64,000 nucleotides of DNA from Pachyseris speciosa (lineage: Eukaryota > Cnidaria > Anthozoa > Scleractinia > Pachyseridae), in assembly GCA_016490735.1 (NCBI GenBank), contig JAEMWC010001196.1, positions 125,001 to 189,000 on the forward strand. Reading direction: 5' to 3'. Below the pieces are notes generated by a model. It searched no databases. It was not told where the DNA came from and worked only from the letters and a program-made list of their open reading frames with translations. Positions 1-12,750 of this stretch are shown here, piece after piece; the first letter of the stretch is position 1, and every line of letters starts with the position of its first letter. Made by a program: the position numbers and the translations under genes.

Positions 1-1748
1 GTCTAATCACTAAGGATTGATCTGTGATAAGCCGGTTACTGTCTGTCACGTGGTACAGCGACTTTAACACATAAGATTTATTGCTGCTTTTTTTTTCACA
101 AGAATAAAAAACACGAAGAAAAAATATATTCCATTTGGCAGTATGTGTGTACTCAGTTCAATAACGCACGGCGGATGACGTCAAAACGCGGTAAGAGCCA
201 TGGAATACACTGCGAGTCGCAGGCTACCTACAACAACAACATCTTTATTGTATCTTGAATTTTCTTTGATACAAAAATTTATAAATTAATACATAAGAAA
301 AGGTACGGACCTTCAGAAATAACTATTAAGAGTTAAAAATGCCTGAAGGTCAATAATTGCAGAATATAAAAATAAATTAGTGAAATGGATCAGAGGTACA
401 ATACACTCAAGAAGTAGAGCAAAACACGCACAGAGATCATACACTAACACACACAGAAGAACAGACACAGGCATAAACACAAAGCACACACACAAAAACA
501 CCCACAGTATTAGAAAATAAGAAGCGCGACTGAAAATAGAAAATAGAAGCGCGACTGATGTTCTTATCACATTTTGACGTCCTACACGTGTTATTAGAGT
601 GCACAAGTGCTGCCAAAGTTTTTACTTTCTTCGGCTCATAAAGTCATTCTTGCGTTAATGATTTAATCGTAAACTCATCTAGACCAATCAAAACGGGAGG
701 TTTACACCGTTCATTCTATGCAGAGACTACAAATCTGGCTTGAATCAGTGAAAATTGATCATAAATTTGTCAAACAACGTTCAGTACCGACAGGCCGATT
801 TAGACGGCAAGGCTTAGTGATATGCAACACGCTGATCATAATTAAGCCTACGATACTGACTTGGCCAATGAGCAGTCGTTGGTTCTCGGTGTGAGACAGT
901 GATAAGACTGTTTTTCTTGTTGTAGGTTGTTGCGAGCTGTTAGTGTGTTTACAGAAGTGAAGGTCTTTCTCGTGTTCCCTACATAAGCGGGTACCACTTG
1001 AAACAGTTTTATACTGTTGCGACACTGTCATGAAAAGCCCTTATGAGCCCTCCACCAATACCTACCAATGAACGATGCACGGCCGTCAAAAAACAAACAT
1101 CAAGTTCAGGTGTTATCTGGAAAGAATTTTGACACATAACAAGTGCGTGCGTTTACATGTACCAAAATATATCAAGTCAAGGGGAGTCTTTTCTAGTTTT
1201 ATTTTTTAATTCACGCCAGAACATTAACAGCACGATTTCAATATATTGAAGAAAAGCTATAAAAACATGTTAGTTATTGTGGACTTAGACATTTTGTAAT
1301 AAAACAATTTGAACAGCCTAGAACTATTATTTTCATCAACAAATTATAAAGTACAGTGTACATATCAGTATTGTTAGTTTCGATTAGTTCTCGAGTGGCT
1401 ACACAGAGCCGCAATCACGACACGTGGGGACGAGTGCCTTTTAAAGCATTGCTTTTGTAGATTATTACTCAGCACTACACTTTAAGTGCTCAATTATAAG
1501 GAAGAAGGGGAAGCGATATTAACTTACGCACGAGTTTCTTCACTTGGTACAATTCCACTTTTCGTTTTCACATCTGATTGCCTCGAAAGCATATATATGA
1601 TTGTGACAACTACCGTTTGCTTTTATTACATTGCTGTGAAATAATTCTTATGCCTTACAGTCTCTTAGTGTCGTTGCGGTTGCACCTCAGTGCAAAAATG
1701 GTATAAAATATGATTTAGTTGCCCACCAAAGAAACCTTGTGAAAATCT
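1..1748. other. UNG downstream flank, no gene recognised
   Basis: This AT-rich stretch lies beyond the UNG stop codon. It holds CA-rich runs near 430-500 and a short tandem repeat with unit AGAAGCGCGACTG near 520-560. Segments near 165-235 and 540-600 resemble the MITE arms at 60.3 kb (gatgacgtcaaaa and cacattttgacgtc). I see no supported gene. Confidence 0.5.
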
Positions 1749-1984
1749 GGGCCCGGTTGTTCGAAACCCGATTAACTTAATCCAGGATTAGCGTAAACTT
1801 TGGTTGCAGTTTTTAAGTTTTGGATGAAAGTTTCTTTTGGTGCTGTTTGCTTTTCAGTATTGACGTCCTCTAATCTAAAATTCTGCAGAATATCAGCGTT
1901 GAACGTTTGTGGATAGAGAAATAAAGTCCATGGTTAATTCTTAATCTTGGATTAGGGTTAATCGGCTTTTGAACAACCGGGCCC
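1749..1984. mobile_element. MITE with GGGCCCGGTTGTTC terminal inverted repeats
   Basis: The left end GGGCCCGGTTGTTCGAAACC and the right end form inverted repeats of about 35 bp, with the inner part GATTAA..TTAATC. The element is about 236 bp and has no coding capacity. The target duplication is not clear. Confidence 0.6.
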
Positions 1985-2635
1985 TGGATGCTATGATGAC
2001 AAATAGTACATGCAATTCACTCGAGAAAGAAGGACGTTGACTTGTCCTGAGGTTGAATGAAGTCTAGCCTCCCACGCAGTCGTTTAAAGGGGACTCGGTC
2101 TTGCTTAGCTTTGTCAAGCACGACTTGTTTTACATGTAGCGTTCAGACAAATTGAACTCTAGAACATACAGTTCCCGGATCTAGTCGAAATGTTTGACAC
2201 CCAAACCTTCACTGTTACAGGCGGTACGACAGATGCTTTTCCGTCACTAAAACTCCTAGTTTTGAATACTCGCCAGGCACTCGTTCCCAGAATGACGACC
2301 TTAAAAGTCTAAAAGACTCAAACAAGCAGCGATAAACGTACATTGTGAAACCACACTTAAAAACAGCAAAATTTTCTGTTAATATTAAATATTAACATTG
2401 AAAAGACACCATGTGATTACTTGGGTTACCGGTTGCTTGTATTAATTGAACAACACCAGACTTTTTATAATACTTTGTTGTACATGGAAGGGAAGACATG
2501 TACACTATAATGTATTTTTATCATGGTTTCATCAGCTAAAAAACCTTTAACACTTGACCTCGTCTTTAAACAACTTATTTATGTAACTAAGGCCTGACAG
2601 TGAACATGTACAGACAGACAACTGAACTCTGCACC

Positions 2636-2806
2636 TCAAGTTGACAAATCTTCATTTTCATCAAGAGGAAGGTTACACCAGTTAACAGGTTTCTTCCCGA
2701 CTTTCTTTAAATATTCATTGGCTTGAGAGAAGTGTTTGCAGCCCAAGAAGCCTCGGTGAGCTGACAGAGGCGACGGATGGACAGCTTTTAACACACAATG
2801 TTTCTT
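2636..2806 (-). CDS. UNG: UNG exon 8 (DNA-intercalating loop and C-terminus)
   Basis: The terminal exon encodes 56 residues and a TGA stop. It carries [18 protein letters not shown], the minor-groove and intercalation loop with catalytic His281 and the Leu that probes the helix. The C-terminus is slightly longer and more acidic (DENEDLST) than in vertebrates. Confidence 0.95.
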   Translation of the reverse strand, partial: KKHCVLKAVHPSPLSAHRGFLGCKHFSQANEYLKKVGKKPVNWCNLPLDENEDLST

Positions 2807-5800
2807 CTGCAGAGCATTACAAAAAAATGATCATCATAAAGATGAGAATGAGCAGAGTGTTATGATTCAAATTGAGGAAATCATAACAGAGTCCTTCTTT
2901 TGTTAGTTTGTCGATTGATATCTTATTGATCACGTTATAACTTCCAATGCAGACCAATAAAAACGTTGTAAGTTCTATAATTACCATGCACTTCCTTCTT
3001 TTCCGCCCCTGCACCTTCCACAAGCCTTACAAGTTCTTAGTAGAATGGGTTAAACATGACACTAATGGCTTACAGACTCAAACACTACAATGTATCATAT
3101 CAATGTATCATAGAATAGTAGAGTATCATAGAAAAGTAGTGCACAATTTTTTCAAGTCAGCAACATTTTGTGACACTTTGAGTTCTCATGTATTAAAATA
3201 CGACCAAAAGTTGTAATTGCACCACATCACCTGGTTTGTTTGAGGTTGGGTGAGAAGGTTTACTTTGTTCTGCAAAACTCATGCAACTTTCTTAACCAAC
3301 TACAGTAGAAGCAAAATCAAAACCAATTGCACCTTGCATGCACCCAATGCATGCATTTTGCTGCGCTTGGTGCTGGCTACATGTATTTACTTCAAATCCT
3401 GATTGGTTTTACAATTCTGTTTGGACTTGATGGGAATGACCAATTGGTTTGGACTTACAACTCTTAAAATAACAAAAATTTCTATTGCAGCAATAGCCCT
3501 CACCATACCTTGTCAATAAAGCTGCCTTTCTTCTGAGCATATGCGCCCCAGAGTAAGAACACAACACCACTGAGATTGGAATTAATCCACCTTATAACAG
3601 CATCAGTAAACTTTTCCCATCCCTGTAAAGAAATACAAAGAACTACTATTTCAAGTACAGTATGTTACACTGAAATGCTTGATAACCAACGGAAGACTGC
3701 AATGGCCTACCCTCTTGTGATGTAATGCATCCTCTTCCCTGAACCCAAACATGGCTTTTTGTGCTTGATTGAAAGGCTATTGTTTGCAACATCAAATTAG
3801 CTGATAGTGGTTTCTTGCAAAGATTCAAATCTGATTTTATCAGACTGATCGAATGGACTACAACCTCTGGTTGTCATAACTGTACAGTGAAGACTATGGA
3901 GATGATGCTGGTTTGCTGTCATCCAAGACAATTGTCGCAAATTTGTCACGACAGACATTCTAACAAGCTAAATAAGTTTGAATTCTCCCTCATTATTGCA
4001 CATACATGTAACCTTTACCTTATCCTTATGCGAGTTTGCTTGTGAAGCCACAACAGTGAGGCAAGCATTTAACAACAGCACACCTGTTAATGAAGATCAA
4101 GATGGATAAATTGGCTCTGCTTGTTACAGGTGGTAAGGATTGCGAGACTTAATGATCCTAAGAGCTACATTCACCTGCTGTTGCTGATGATGACGACAAC
4201 AACAATGATGACGATGATGATGAAGAGGAGGAGGAGGTTATACAATGTACCTCCAGTGGGGCCAACCACACAAAATTGGTTGACAGTAAGAGGCTTGACA
4301 AGGAACCCCTCTTCACCCCCCTAGGTTAGGGATTGTCATAGATGGGGTGTGCCTGACATTGCCTATTATACCATCAATGGTACCAAAACAGTCATGCTGA
4401 TTGAGGAGAAGGGGAGGGAGGGGGCAGATGGTGAAAAGTACCATCTTCCATGGCCTTCATTTCCATTTCCTGAATCATTGGTATTGGGTCCCACTGTGGA
4501 AGTTTCAATTCTGCCCCTACCCTTCTCTCTCCCAGGTGCAAAAAATTCTTTCAAAAATTGCACCCCCCCCCCCCCATCCCCTCCTCTGCAAAACTGGTTT
4601 ACTTTGAGTGCAACAAATGTTAATATCAAAATGTTCATGAATAGAATCATTATTAAATTCCAATTCCACCTTTTGCGTACAAAAAAATTCTGTGATTGTT
4701 TGGCTTTGACCTACATGTACAACGTACCTTGCTTTGCCCAACCCATGAGGTAGCCATGCTTTGGTGCTTCAAAACCTTCAATGTCATTTTCTAGTTCCTT
4801 GTAGATATTCACCAGACTATGTACATGTGAAAAAGAACAAGTATGGTAAGAAATAAGATGTTTATTGATTGGATCCCCATAGCCATAAATTACTCATTAA
4901 GGTAACTTAATGAAGTATGTACATTCTGCACTGGGTGATGGTGGTCTTCCCTGTCGACTGACCTCTTTGTTACAATCAACAGGCATCATTGCTGTGAAAG
5001 GACACACATCCCCATTTATAATTCCTGGTAATTGTTTTCTTGCATCCAGAGTAAAACAAAGCTACAGTAGCAACTTATTGAGCCAGTCTCCACAGAGTCC
5101 ATCTTATTGTGTGGAGATAGTAAGTGGTGGAATTGAATGGGGATTGCTCCTTGGTTTTCTTGTCCCCCCCCCCCACCCCACCCCCTACTGTACATCTCTA
5201 TTCTCAATATATTCCCCAACCGTTGTATTGTTTGTGTTACTCAAGTCTCTCTTAAAACCCCTTTTAGAAGGCAGCAGACTGAGGCATAGGAAACACTGTA
5301 CAGAGTGTACAGTTTAAGCATAAGCTTGTTAAGCTTTATAGAGGGCAGTTGCAGGGTGCACGTAGCTCTGCAGGTGAATTCAAGTCAGATGACCAACAGG
5401 AGCCTGTTTGAATATGCTCTCATGATGGAAATGTAACAGCACTAAAAATCACTGCAGATTAGATCTTCTCATTGAGCATACAATGAGACTGAGGTGAGTG
5501 AATGAACTGAGCAGCCAACATAATGGTCAACTATGGGATTCATGTTAAGGCACGTGTTCTCTTTTCACTATTGTCAAATGTTTTGACACCTAAATGTGTG
5601 GGTGTTCATGTAGTCTCCATTTGCTGAAATTTCTACAATTAACGGATATTTGCTTTTGTCTTAGATTTGAAAGTCTGTGCCAGTACCAGACAGTGGTACA
5701 TTAGTTATAGGCATGCGTGGCCTCGTGCCTTGTGCTGTTCTTCTCCTTTTTTGTAAGCCTGCTGGTTCTGTTACCATCATACCAGTTCAATTAAAGCTTC

Positions 5801-8800
5801 AGTTGTGTTATGAATCGTGTCATCGACTTACACCTTGGAAAATTTTATTATCCTGACCTGGCTTAAGCTGATACATCCTCAGTTACCCAAGCTTGTAAAA
5901 CAAAGATACGAAACAGAATTAAGATCACAAACTCTAATCTCGATAAAACTAGAAATATCTCATGCCCTCACCTCCTTGCTTGATAAAATACATACAGCTG
6001 ACGACGCCAAGATTATGTGCACTGCTGTTAGTAACTATTGTAAACCTACTAGCAGCAGAACCCCATACAAGGCAAACACACGACCCAACCGTCCAGCCAG
6101 GTCCTGCCCACTCTGCAAACAAGCTGGCCGTCCTGATAGCACCCATTTCCTGAGTGAATGTAGTTTCCTCCCAGAACAGGATCACAAGTACATAGCCAAA
6201 GCCAGACAAATCGCTGACATCTTTGATGATCCCTCTGAACCTGAAACCAGACCCTGTGTAGATGAATCAGTCAGTGACACTGATGACACCGGATCAAGCC
6301 TAAGGACCCATGTCTTCCGCATACAGACTCGCCAGTCATCATACTTGGACATGTTCTATGCACACCACCCAGTGCGCGTAACCATCAACAGTGGCGCCAC
6401 AGGAAACATGATTCATCACACCATCGTCAAATGTCTTGGCTGTCAGGTGACACCCAGTTCCCAATCCGTCCAACAAGCAGATGGCTCATCCAGATGGCTC
6501 ATACCTGTGAAGGCCATGCGTTTCCCTTCAAAGGCCTTATCGTGGAAAATCTTGATGTAGACGTCCTGGCAGGAACCCCCTTCATGGAGTTTAATGATAT
6601 CGCAGTACGTCCTGCCAAGCGCCAAGTAACCCTTGGTGACGGGAACTATCCAAGCGCCAAGTAACCCTTGGTGACGGGAACTATCCACAGCTATGGGTCC
6701 CAGCAACCAGTAACGGTCAACTCCGCTGCACACCGTGCCATTGTGCTACGCTCTCTACCCACGTCTATGACCGTCTGGCCTGGAGAGTTTCTAGAGGTTG
6801 AATTGCCAAGCGACGCACCCCCTGACTCCGTGTATGTGTTGGAACCGTGCACTGATGCCCCCAGCGTAAGAAAGCTAACAGTTTCCCAATTGTGGCCACA
6901 GCCAACCATAGTGTCCAGCGTCATGGGAAAAATATGCATCCCCAACTTAAGTCATGAGCCTCACTTCCTCAAACGGAACAACTTACTCCCTTACGATATC
7001 AGAGCAAAGTCTACATCACTCTTGGATGAATACGACCACATCTTTGACCCAAACATCAAAGGCTACAACGGCGCAGAAGGTCCGTTTGAAACCAGAGTTA
7101 ACATGGGTCCTGTGGAACCCCCCCCTCCCTCCCCCCAGTGGAAAAGCAGGCTGCCCCAGTATGCCCACCACCAACTACTGGAACTCCAACAGAAGTTTGA
7201 CGAGCTCGAAGTATTGGGCATCTTTAAACGCCCCGAAGACATCAACATCCCAGTCGAGTACTTAAACCCATCCTTCCTCATCAAGAAACCCAACGGCAGG
7301 CACCGCTTAGTCACCGCATTCGCCGATGTTGGACACTACAGCAAGCCCCAGCCATCCCTTATGCCTGATGTTGACTCCACATTACGTCTTATTGCGCAGT
7401 GGAAACACATCATCGCAACAGACTTGACTGGCGCATTCTACCAGATTCCTCTCTCACGCAACTCCATGAAATATCGTGGGGTTGCCACACCATTCCGGGG
7501 TGTACGAGTATATGCGTGGTCTGCCATGGGCATGCCAGGCTCGGAGACAGCCCTCGAAGAACTCATGAGCCGAGTGCTCAGTGACCTATTGAAGGAAGAC
7601 ATCGTAGCCAAAATCGCGGATGACCTGTATTGTGGTGGAAACTCCCCAGGTGAATATAAAATTTTAGCTTTATTTACTTATTATATTCTATTTGTAGGTA
7701 ATTTATTCATGATGATGATGATTTTTTTCTCTTTTACATTGTGGCTGAAAAGCCCCTATGGGGGAGCTTCAATAAATGTACTCCTACTGAACTGGAAGAA
7801 AGTTCTACAGGCCATGCACAAGTCCGATCTTCGCCCTTCCGCCTCCAAAACAATCGTCAACCCTCAGTCCACAACGATACTAGGCTGGGTTTGGAACCCT
7901 GGCACTTTAAGTGCCAGCCCACACCGCATCGCCGCTCTTGCCTCGTGCCCTGAACCTGACACTATCACCTGAATGAGGTCATTCATTGGAGCTTTCAAAG
8001 TGCTCTCCCATGTCATCCCAGGATGCTCTACACTCCTTGCCAAACTTGACGACACCGTCACTGGCCATGAATCAGGATTCAGTGGACAGACGATCTCCGT
8101 ACATCATTCCACAAGGCCCAGGCAGCCCTTTCCACTGCTCACACCATCTCACTTCCCATCCTGAGTGATCAACTGTGGATCGTAACAGATGGAGCACTTC
8201 GCAAACCCAGAATAGGTGCCACCCTGTACATCACCCGTAATGACAAGTTACGCCTGGCAGGTTTTTTTAGCGCCAAACTGCGAGGCTCACAATTAACATG
8301 GTTACCATGTGAGGTGGAGGCTCTAGCAATTGCCGTTGCCACCAAACACTTCAGCCCATACCTGATACAGTCCCATCATAAGGCCTGCATATTGACCGAC
8401 AGCAAACCTTGCATACAGGCGTATGAAAACTTTGCAGAGGAGAATTCTCAGCAAGCCCTCGTGTCTCTACCTTTCTGTCTACCGTGAGCCGTTACCAGGC
8501 TTCTGTACGACACGTATCTGGCTGTGCAATACTACCTTCAGATTTCGCCAGTCGCAATGCAGCCCCGTGTGAGGATGAGGCCTGCCAGATCTGTGCCTTC
8601 ACATGACTCACCCAGGATTCTGTTATCAGATGCACGTCAATCCAAGACATACTCAGTGGCAATGAGCATCTCCCGCTCACCAGTCGCACTACCTGCTTGG
8701 CCACACAGACGGAATGTCCCGATTTACGACGCACATGCGCGCATCTACAACAGGGAGCGCTTCCTTCGAAAAAGCTCACCAACCTTCTTGCTGTGGGTGT

Positions 8801-11207
8801 GGTTGGTGATACATTGTTCGTTCTGCTTAACGATGATGCTTTGGTCATGCAGTGGTATTTGTTGGTTTGAGAATTGATCTCGCTGCGTCCAAAGCTTTCT
8901 AGAGGAAAGGCCATGTGAACGGATGCATGCGTTGAGGTTGGCTGTGGCTACAGCGAGTGTCACAAGGGAGACGGGTCCTCCTAGGGGGTTGTGTCGGAGT
9001 AACTTGTTTTCGATCTCTTGGACCGCTCTCTCGGCTACAGGATTCTTATTGCAATTGAAGGGCTCGGAGCATAACCATCCTATGTCAAATTTTGAGTCGT
9101 TTTTCGATTTTGCTTGGATTTGTCTGAATTTCTGCATGTGAACTGCAATTCGATGGAAACACATTGTATGGTATTTTTTTGACTGATTCATCCAGAATCC
9201 AGAAATGCATTTTTTCTTACGTACACCAAGAAACCAACCTTCCATGGGAGTGGTTTGCAAGTTGCATTACATCTTCTTAGTAAGAAAAAATGCATTTCTG
9301 GATTCTGGATGAATCAGTCAAAAAAATACCATACAATGTGTTTCCATCGAATTGTAGTTCACATGCAGAAATTCAGACAAATCCAAGCAAAATCGAAAAA
9401 CAACCCAAAATTCGACATAGGATGGTTATGCACCGAGGCCTTCAATTCTTGGCGTTTCTGAGCTTTATTGTGCTTCTGTGAAGCTTTAGTTGTTGATCCT
9501 CTGTTAGTGCCTTGAATCCTGGGGCAGGATCAATGCATATGACGGCTGGTGGTCCATCTAGTGGACGCATTTGGACACATAGGTGGATAATGGCATCATG
9601 TAGGGTGTGGTGTCGCTCATCCTCTAACAGAGTCGTGGCTGTGAAAGAAGTCACGCATTCACGTAGCACTAGTACGAGTTGTCTCAATTGTTTGAGAATG
9701 CCCAACTTATCTCATCACCGTCAGTGATTTAGTCTACCTTTACTCCGATCGCAACAAGACAAGAGCTTGCAATCGCTATTTGGTCGTAGAAGTAACTGGC
9801 TATTTCTGCAACATCAGAAAGTTTGTTGGCTCTCAACTTTGAAGCACATCTTACAGCATGAATTGCTACTGGGTCCCATCTGAAGTAACAGACTTCTGTC
9901 CATCAGCAGTCAACAGTGATCCTGATTCCTCATCTGACGAAGCCCTTCCAGTGCAGCCAGTACCTTCCCCTCCATCTTCACCCATCATACCAAATGCAAT
10001 ATTGACACCTGCTACTCAAGAAGTTCCTGATGTCAACCTTCCTGCTGACCAATACGAGTCCTGCAAAGACACTCCCCCTGATCCAGTCTTAGACTTCCCC
10101 GCCACAGGCAATAACTCTGATACCTGTTCCGTGCCCCGCAGATCCACACGCGTGCGACGTCGTCCTGCACGATATGATGACTTTGTTATGGACTCTAAGT
10201 GAGTTATGGACACTATAAACTCTAAGCTTTTGACTCTGAGTTATGGACTCCAACCATGCAACCCATAAGTTTAAAGAACTCAATCAATTTTGTTTATAAG
10301 TTTTATATTAGGTACTGTTACTTATTTGGATCTAACTTGATATTTGCCATGTACCCAAGGAACTTGTCACATTTTTTTTGAGGATAGAAGAAAAGGAAGC
10401 CACATCAGTACCAGACAGCGGTACGTTAATTATAGGCATGCGTGGCCTCGCGCCTCTTGCTGTTCTTCTCGTGTTTTGCAAGCCCGCTGGTTCTGTTACC
10501 GTCATACCAGTTCAATTAAAGCTTCAGTTGTGTTACGAATCGCGTCATTGACTTACCTTTGCCTCTTCAATTGGCACTGAACAGTTTGGAACAGTAAGAA
10601 TGCTTTAAGAATTAACTGAGTGGTGTTTTCTGGTAATCACATGCAGATAATCAGTTCTCTTTAATATGAACAAAATGTTTCAGTTGCATTGTACCTTGGT
10701 GGTATAGCAACACCAGGAAGGACACTAAAACAAAGCCCATGTGCCTGCCTTGGCCCATGATATGGGTCTTGGCCAATGATCACAACTTTAATCTGAAAAA
10801 AAAAAAAAAGACAACATTTGATGAAGTCTTGAGTGGAACTTGTAAACAGGATTTTGGATTTTGGAGAAGTACATGTAATTGCTGAAACTGGATGCCTCTT
10901 GGGGATTCAGGACCTTTTCTGCTGTGAAATGTTGAAAGATATCTTAATCTTCATTTTGAGTTTAAACTGAGTGTTCAGAATGACCCTCAGTTCTTTCAGA
11001 TTTGCCAGACTTTTACCACAATTTGTGCCTTTGTTTTACGGCAGAGGAGTCATTACTTTGAATATCAATCAAGGCACTGTACATAAGTAGAGCCCTACAT
11101 AAGTAGAGACATGATACAATTAAGTTTGCGGTGGTCACTTAAAGTGTTGTACTTGGTGCATTTGATCATATCCAAATGCTAATTATTTTGTGCCAAACAA
11201 GTGATAA

Positions 11208-11248
<41 letters not shown>

Positions 11249-11766
11249 TTTTATGAACAAGCTAAATCTAAAAATTTATATGTGCCATTCTGTTCTAGCA
11301 AAACTGTAACAAGTGTAACATTGTGCCTCTAATATAGAGCTGTAAGAAAAGTAACTTCAAGTTGTAACTTTGTATACAGCATTACATTCATCTTTTTGAG
11401 ATTAATAATGTACACTATAACTGTAGTGCTGCGACCCCTTAAAAGGTACGAAAATCCCCATCACTTGTACTGTACATGGGAACCAACCACCACCCCTCCC
11501 CACCCCATATAAGTTTGACTAGTCACATCTTTCATGTATACACTGTAGAAGTTGCCACATAAAACCCTGCAAACTTACCTCATGAATGTCACACTGGAGA
11601 GTCCAGCTGAATACATCTTTTTCTAGAAATATGAAAACTTATCAATAACACACCACAAAAGTGTAGAAAACCACCAGGATGTTGCATCCTTGGGTATTAC
11701 ACTGTATATTGTCGCAACGGTCATTCAATCAATAGCCAGCATAATAATAATATAATAATAATAATA

Positions 11767-11804
<38 letters not shown>

Positions 11805-12701
11805 TAAAAAGAGAAGATCGCGAACTATCATGAATTGAAGCATGAGATCAAGCGGATACGGAACTGTCGATCGGTCCATGTCATCCCAATAGTTATTGGT
11901 GCGTTGGGGACAATCTCAAGGGGATTTGGAAACTGGTCAAACCTACTGGGAATGTCCTACCACATGGAACTCCTGCAACAGGTGTGCTCGCTGGGAACAG
12001 GGAAAATCATGAGAAAAGTGCTGGACACTTAAGGACAGTGCACATGAATCAAAATTTCAAAGCCAGTTTTTTTTCTCCAATTTGAAAATTGGTGTTTTAA
12101 GAAACATTTTGAGGGGAAAATAGTTTACTAAAAGTAGCAGGAACTTATTTTAAAATGTGGCAAAAGTTGGACCTTTCTCACTAAAATTCTATACAAAGGC
12201 CTGGGATCTGGTGAATAGTCGTGACATCATTCATGTGTACTCAGTTGAGTGCGTCACTTTGTTTTTGTGAGTTCCATGGAATAAAAATGTTGGAGAACTA
12301 CCAAGAGTCACCACCTGGGCCGCCAACTGCGCAAAACTTTCCAGGTTTAAGCTTTTTCGCCTTCTCAGCCATGTTTCACGCTTGAACATTACACACGAAT
12401 GAAATCACAGACACCTTTTGGCTGCATGCAAATGTCTCAAATTTCAAGCCACGGTGGGAATTTTGGAACCCCTACATGGGTGAATCCTTGTCATAAAAAG
12501 GAGGGAAACGACAGAGAATGAAATATAGGGATTATAAGCTATCTAAAAACATAAAAAAATTGGTAGTTAATTTTCGATTCATGTGCACTTTAAGGACAGG
12601 CTTGATGGTCATGGTATGATCAGACAGTACAGGGTATCCTAGGGCACAGGCAGTGGCCCAATGTTCTGTATTATTTCCTGCATGAGCAGTGATTTATAGC
12701 C

Positions 12702-12750
<49 letters not shown>

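Larger units (their letters stand above)
5681..10556 (+). mobile_element. Broken Ty3/Gypsy-like LTR retrotransposon in UNG intron 4
   Basis: Two 151-bp direct repeats (5681-5831 and 10406-10556) flank remnants of gag, protease, reverse transcriptase, RNase H and integrase on the plus strand, antisense to UNG. A purine-rich tract precedes the right repeat. Stops, a 35-bp tandem duplication, an internal insertion and an inverted integrase block show the copy is dead. The zinc knuckle, RT and integrase motifs support a Ty3/Gypsy affiliation; the exact clade is not settled. Confidence 0.82.

Noticed and set aside
4349..4753. Overlapping frames on both strands near 4.4-4.7 kb
   Set aside because: They are open by chance over UNG intron sequence with a poly-C run, and overlap the real UNG exon 5 only in part.
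8492..8914. Minus-strand frame of 140 codons as a gene
   Set aside because: Its lower part is the antisense of the RNase H to integrase linker that reads on the plus strand. Only the part above about 8810 belongs to the inverted integrase.
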